In this document: positions 62,419 to 64,000 of the stretch, one piece after another
Layout: every line of letters begins with the position of its first letter
Position numbering within the stretch: position 1 is the stretch's first letter
Assembly (NCBI RefSeq): GCF_046244385.1
Contig: NZ_CP176366.1
Location: 992,001-1,056,000 of the forward strand
DNA length: 64,000 nucleotides
Origin: Methanospirillum stamsii
GTDB lineage: Archaea > Halobacteriota > Methanomicrobia > Methanomicrobiales > Methanospirillaceae
Direction: 5' to 3'
Program-made: the position numbers and the translations under genes
The notes under the pieces: model-generated
What the model was told of the DNA's origin: nothing
Databases searched by the model: none
The model's input: the letters and a program-made list of their open reading frames with translations, nothing else

Positions 62419-64000
62419 AACATTTCCGGATAGCCATCCGTTCGGATGAGTACCCGGTATTGTTTACTTTTTTATCTTCGAAAACAGAGTTATCGGTGTT
62501 GACGATAACGGCAATGTAGTAGTTTTTTAGTCCGATGAGTTCAGGGATCATAAATGATTCGCGTATTTCTTTTTCACTACCTGAAAGAAGGTCCTTCATC
62601 GTTCTCTCCCCAAGCAGAGTATCGTCCGGACTGACTTTTTTGTCTTCAGTCAGATAATACCGGACCTGAAATCTATCAGCATCATACCCTCCGGAATTTT
62701 CAATGATTGCCGTGAGGTTGAATTCATACCCGGCACATACAGATTCAGGTCCTGAAATTTTCTTTACTCCAATATCAGCATATGGTGAAAGGGTGGTTTC
62801 TTCCTGAGTCGGAGTGATATCCTGATCGGTGCCCTGATCATCTACCGGAATTTCAGGAGAGGGCTCAGTCATATTCTCAGTTGGTTGTGGTTCAGGCTGC
62901 TTCGTTATATTTACCGGTGCTGATGATTCTTTCCACTTTAGTTCCTCTTCAGGGACCAAGGATTCATTCATGACTTCATCAGGTGTTTCCTGGGGCTGCA
63001 GTGTAGGCACAAGGGCAGATTTCACTGTTGAAATGGTAAGGGGATGAAGATCTATGTTATTCTGGTTTATCGAATAGGGAGAGTCAGATATCCCGTCATT
63101 GGTGTAATCCTGGGTCATCACAGAAAAGCCAGCCTCGCCTGATTCATCAAACCATGCATTTCCTCCAATCATGCTTCCCCCGATGATATTGGTTCCACTT
63201 TTAAGATCGGTGTTCCATTGGTTTTTCAGATTGTCATTTGCTACTGCATTGTGCTCATTTTTAAAGAGATTATTATAGATGATATTGTCTTTTGACTCAA
63301 AGACACCAAGGCCCATGGAATTATGTTCAAAGGTGTTCCCGGAGATTTCATTCTGGTGAGACTGGTCAAGCCGGAGGCCCATGTTCACGGTATTCCGGAA
63401 TACACAGTTCTCAACTTTTCCATTGCTTGATTTATACAGCCATACCCCGGCATCCATATTCTCCAAAACCAGGTTTTTGATGACAACATCCCGGACTGCT
63501 GCTCCTCCGTCAACGTAAACACCAGTGGTAAAACCGGATGAAAGGCCGCGAATGGTGTTACCACCACCATCAAAGGTGACTCCCGAACTTTTAATTTTGA
63601 AGATATTTACCGCATTACCCCCGTCAATATCCCGTTTCAGGGTATAATATCCGGGTTCGGTAATTTCAACCGGTGAATAGACCGGAATAGAACCTTCTGC
63701 TCCGGAAAAACTTCCGGGTGAGATGGTATTCTGACTGAGTAATCTGTTGTTGTCAGTATCAGGCTCAATAAAGTAGTTACTGGTATCAAGGATGACCATC
63801 ACCCGGTACTGGCCCTTTTTTAAATGGGTTGGTAATGTCGAGGTTTTGGAATAGGTCCGGGTTTCTCCTGCTCCAAGCCTCACATCAGTTATCTCCCCAC
63901 CAAGCTGAGTGCCGATTTCATCTTCCCTGCCAACCCTGACCAGAAATGACCTGAGTTTATATCCGGGTGCTTCACGGTTACCTGTATTCTTCACAGTTAT
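62417..64000 (-). CDS. Beta-helix/CARDB surface protein, partial (runs off right edge)
   Basis: 527 codons are visible; the frame is still open at the window end, so the true N-terminus lies outside. In coding order: a CARDB domain (VKNTGNREAPGYKLRSFLVR...FIEPDTDNN), then a NosD/pectate-lyase-like right-handed beta-helix with stacked repeats (VIKNLVLENMDAGVWLYKSS, NGKVENCVFRNTVNMGLRLD, NIIYNNLFKN), a Pro/Glu/Thr-rich linker, and a second CARDB (IGVKKISGPESVCAGYEFNL). Such proteins are typical methanogen surface proteins that bind or process polysaccharide. No C-terminal anchor is evident. Confidence 0.85.
   Translation of the reverse strand: MTVKNTGNREAPGYKLRSFLVRVGREDEIGTQLGGEITDVRLGAGETRTYSKTSTLPTHLKKGQYRVMVILDTSNYFIEPDTDNNRLLSQNTISPGSFSGAEGSIPVYSPVEITEPGYYTLKRDIDGGNAVNIFKIKSSGVTFDGGGNTIRGLSSGFTTGVYVDGGAAVRDVVIKNLVLENMDAGVWLYKSSNGKVENCVFRNTVNMGLRLDQSHQNEISGNTFEHNSMGLGVFESKDNIIYNNLFKNEHNAVANDNLKNQWNTDLKSGTNIIGGSMIGGNAWFDESGEAGFSVMTQDYTNDGISDSPYSINQNNIDLHPLTISTVKSALVPTLQPQETPDEVMNESLVPEEELKWKESSAPVNITKQPEPQPTENMTEPSPEIPVDDQGTDQDITPTQEETTLSPYADIGVKKISGPESVCAGYEFNLTAIIENSGGYDADRFQVRYYLTEDKKVSPDDTLLGERTMKDLLSGSEKEIRESFMIPELIGLKNYYIAVIVNTDNSVFEDKKVNNTGYSSERMAIRKC

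Noticed and set aside
1..64000. CRISPR array, rRNA, tRNA or intact insertion sequence
   Set aside because: I saw no regularly spaced direct repeats, no rRNA-like blocks, no cloverleaf, and no transposase with terminal inverted repeats; only an Rpn-type remnant near 28 kb.

Overview
The window is chromosomal DNA of a hydrogenotrophic methanogenic archaeon of the order Methanomicrobiales, most likely Methanospirillum (M. hungatei-like). The evidence is an F420-reducing hydrogenase operon (frhADGB), methyl-coenzyme M reductase activation component A2 followed by six methanogenesis marker genes, a form III RuBisCO next to a ribose-1,5-bisphosphate isomerase-like gene, archaeal-type PurA, archaeal pilin-like N-termini, and many PKD and PEGA surface proteins. 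Species assignment is inference.

Layout. 0-3.7 kb: frhA-frhD-frhG-frhB on the plus strand, then a decayed partial copy of frhB. 4.2-17.5 kb: an accessory zone, mostly minus strand. It holds HicAB and RelE-type toxin-antitoxin pairs, a SNF2 helicase with a SWIM-finger partner, two tandem AAA ATPase/nuclease paralogues that are mosaics of each other, a TPR-membrane-PKD protein, and several broken nucleotidyltransferase/HEPN genes. 17.7-27.3 kb: a four-gene minus-strand operon of secreted proteins that all begin with an archaeal pilin-type signal; two exceed 1,100 residues. 27.3-31.3 kb: a sparse region with gene relics, a broken HEPN gene, a repeated intergenic element, a strongly structured segment and a perfect 18-bp palindrome.

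31.3-41.2 kb is core metabolism: phosphoglycerate mutase; the minus-strand run purA-trm112-cbiB-pdxS-pdxT; a TPR protein; and R15P isomerase-RuBisCO-dapF. 41.3-48.1 kb is a compact operon for activation of methyl-coenzyme M reductase (atwA-mmp3-mmp6-mmp5-mmp15-mmp17-mmp7), preceded by a HAD-family gene. 49-53.2 kb encodes envelope proteins (NHL/transglutaminase, three PEGA proteins), and 53.2-54.1 kb a lipoprotein with a duplicated domain. 54.2-64 kb is mixed: an AhpD-like protein, a YgiQ-type radical SAM protein, an elongation-factor-like protein without a GTPase P-loop, a DJ-1-like protein without its nucleophilic cysteine, another PEGA protein, an ACT regulator-homoserine dehydrogenase-HTH/TiaS-like run, an FKBP lipoprotein, and a beta-helix/CARDB surface protein running off the right edge.

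I saw no tRNA, rRNA, CRISPR array or intact insertion sequence. The best candidates for undescribed biology are the pilin-signal giant adhesin operon with a C-terminal domain shared with the TPR-PKD protein, the mosaic AAA/nuclease pair, the P-loop-less elongation-factor-like protein, and the structured segment near 30.8 kb.
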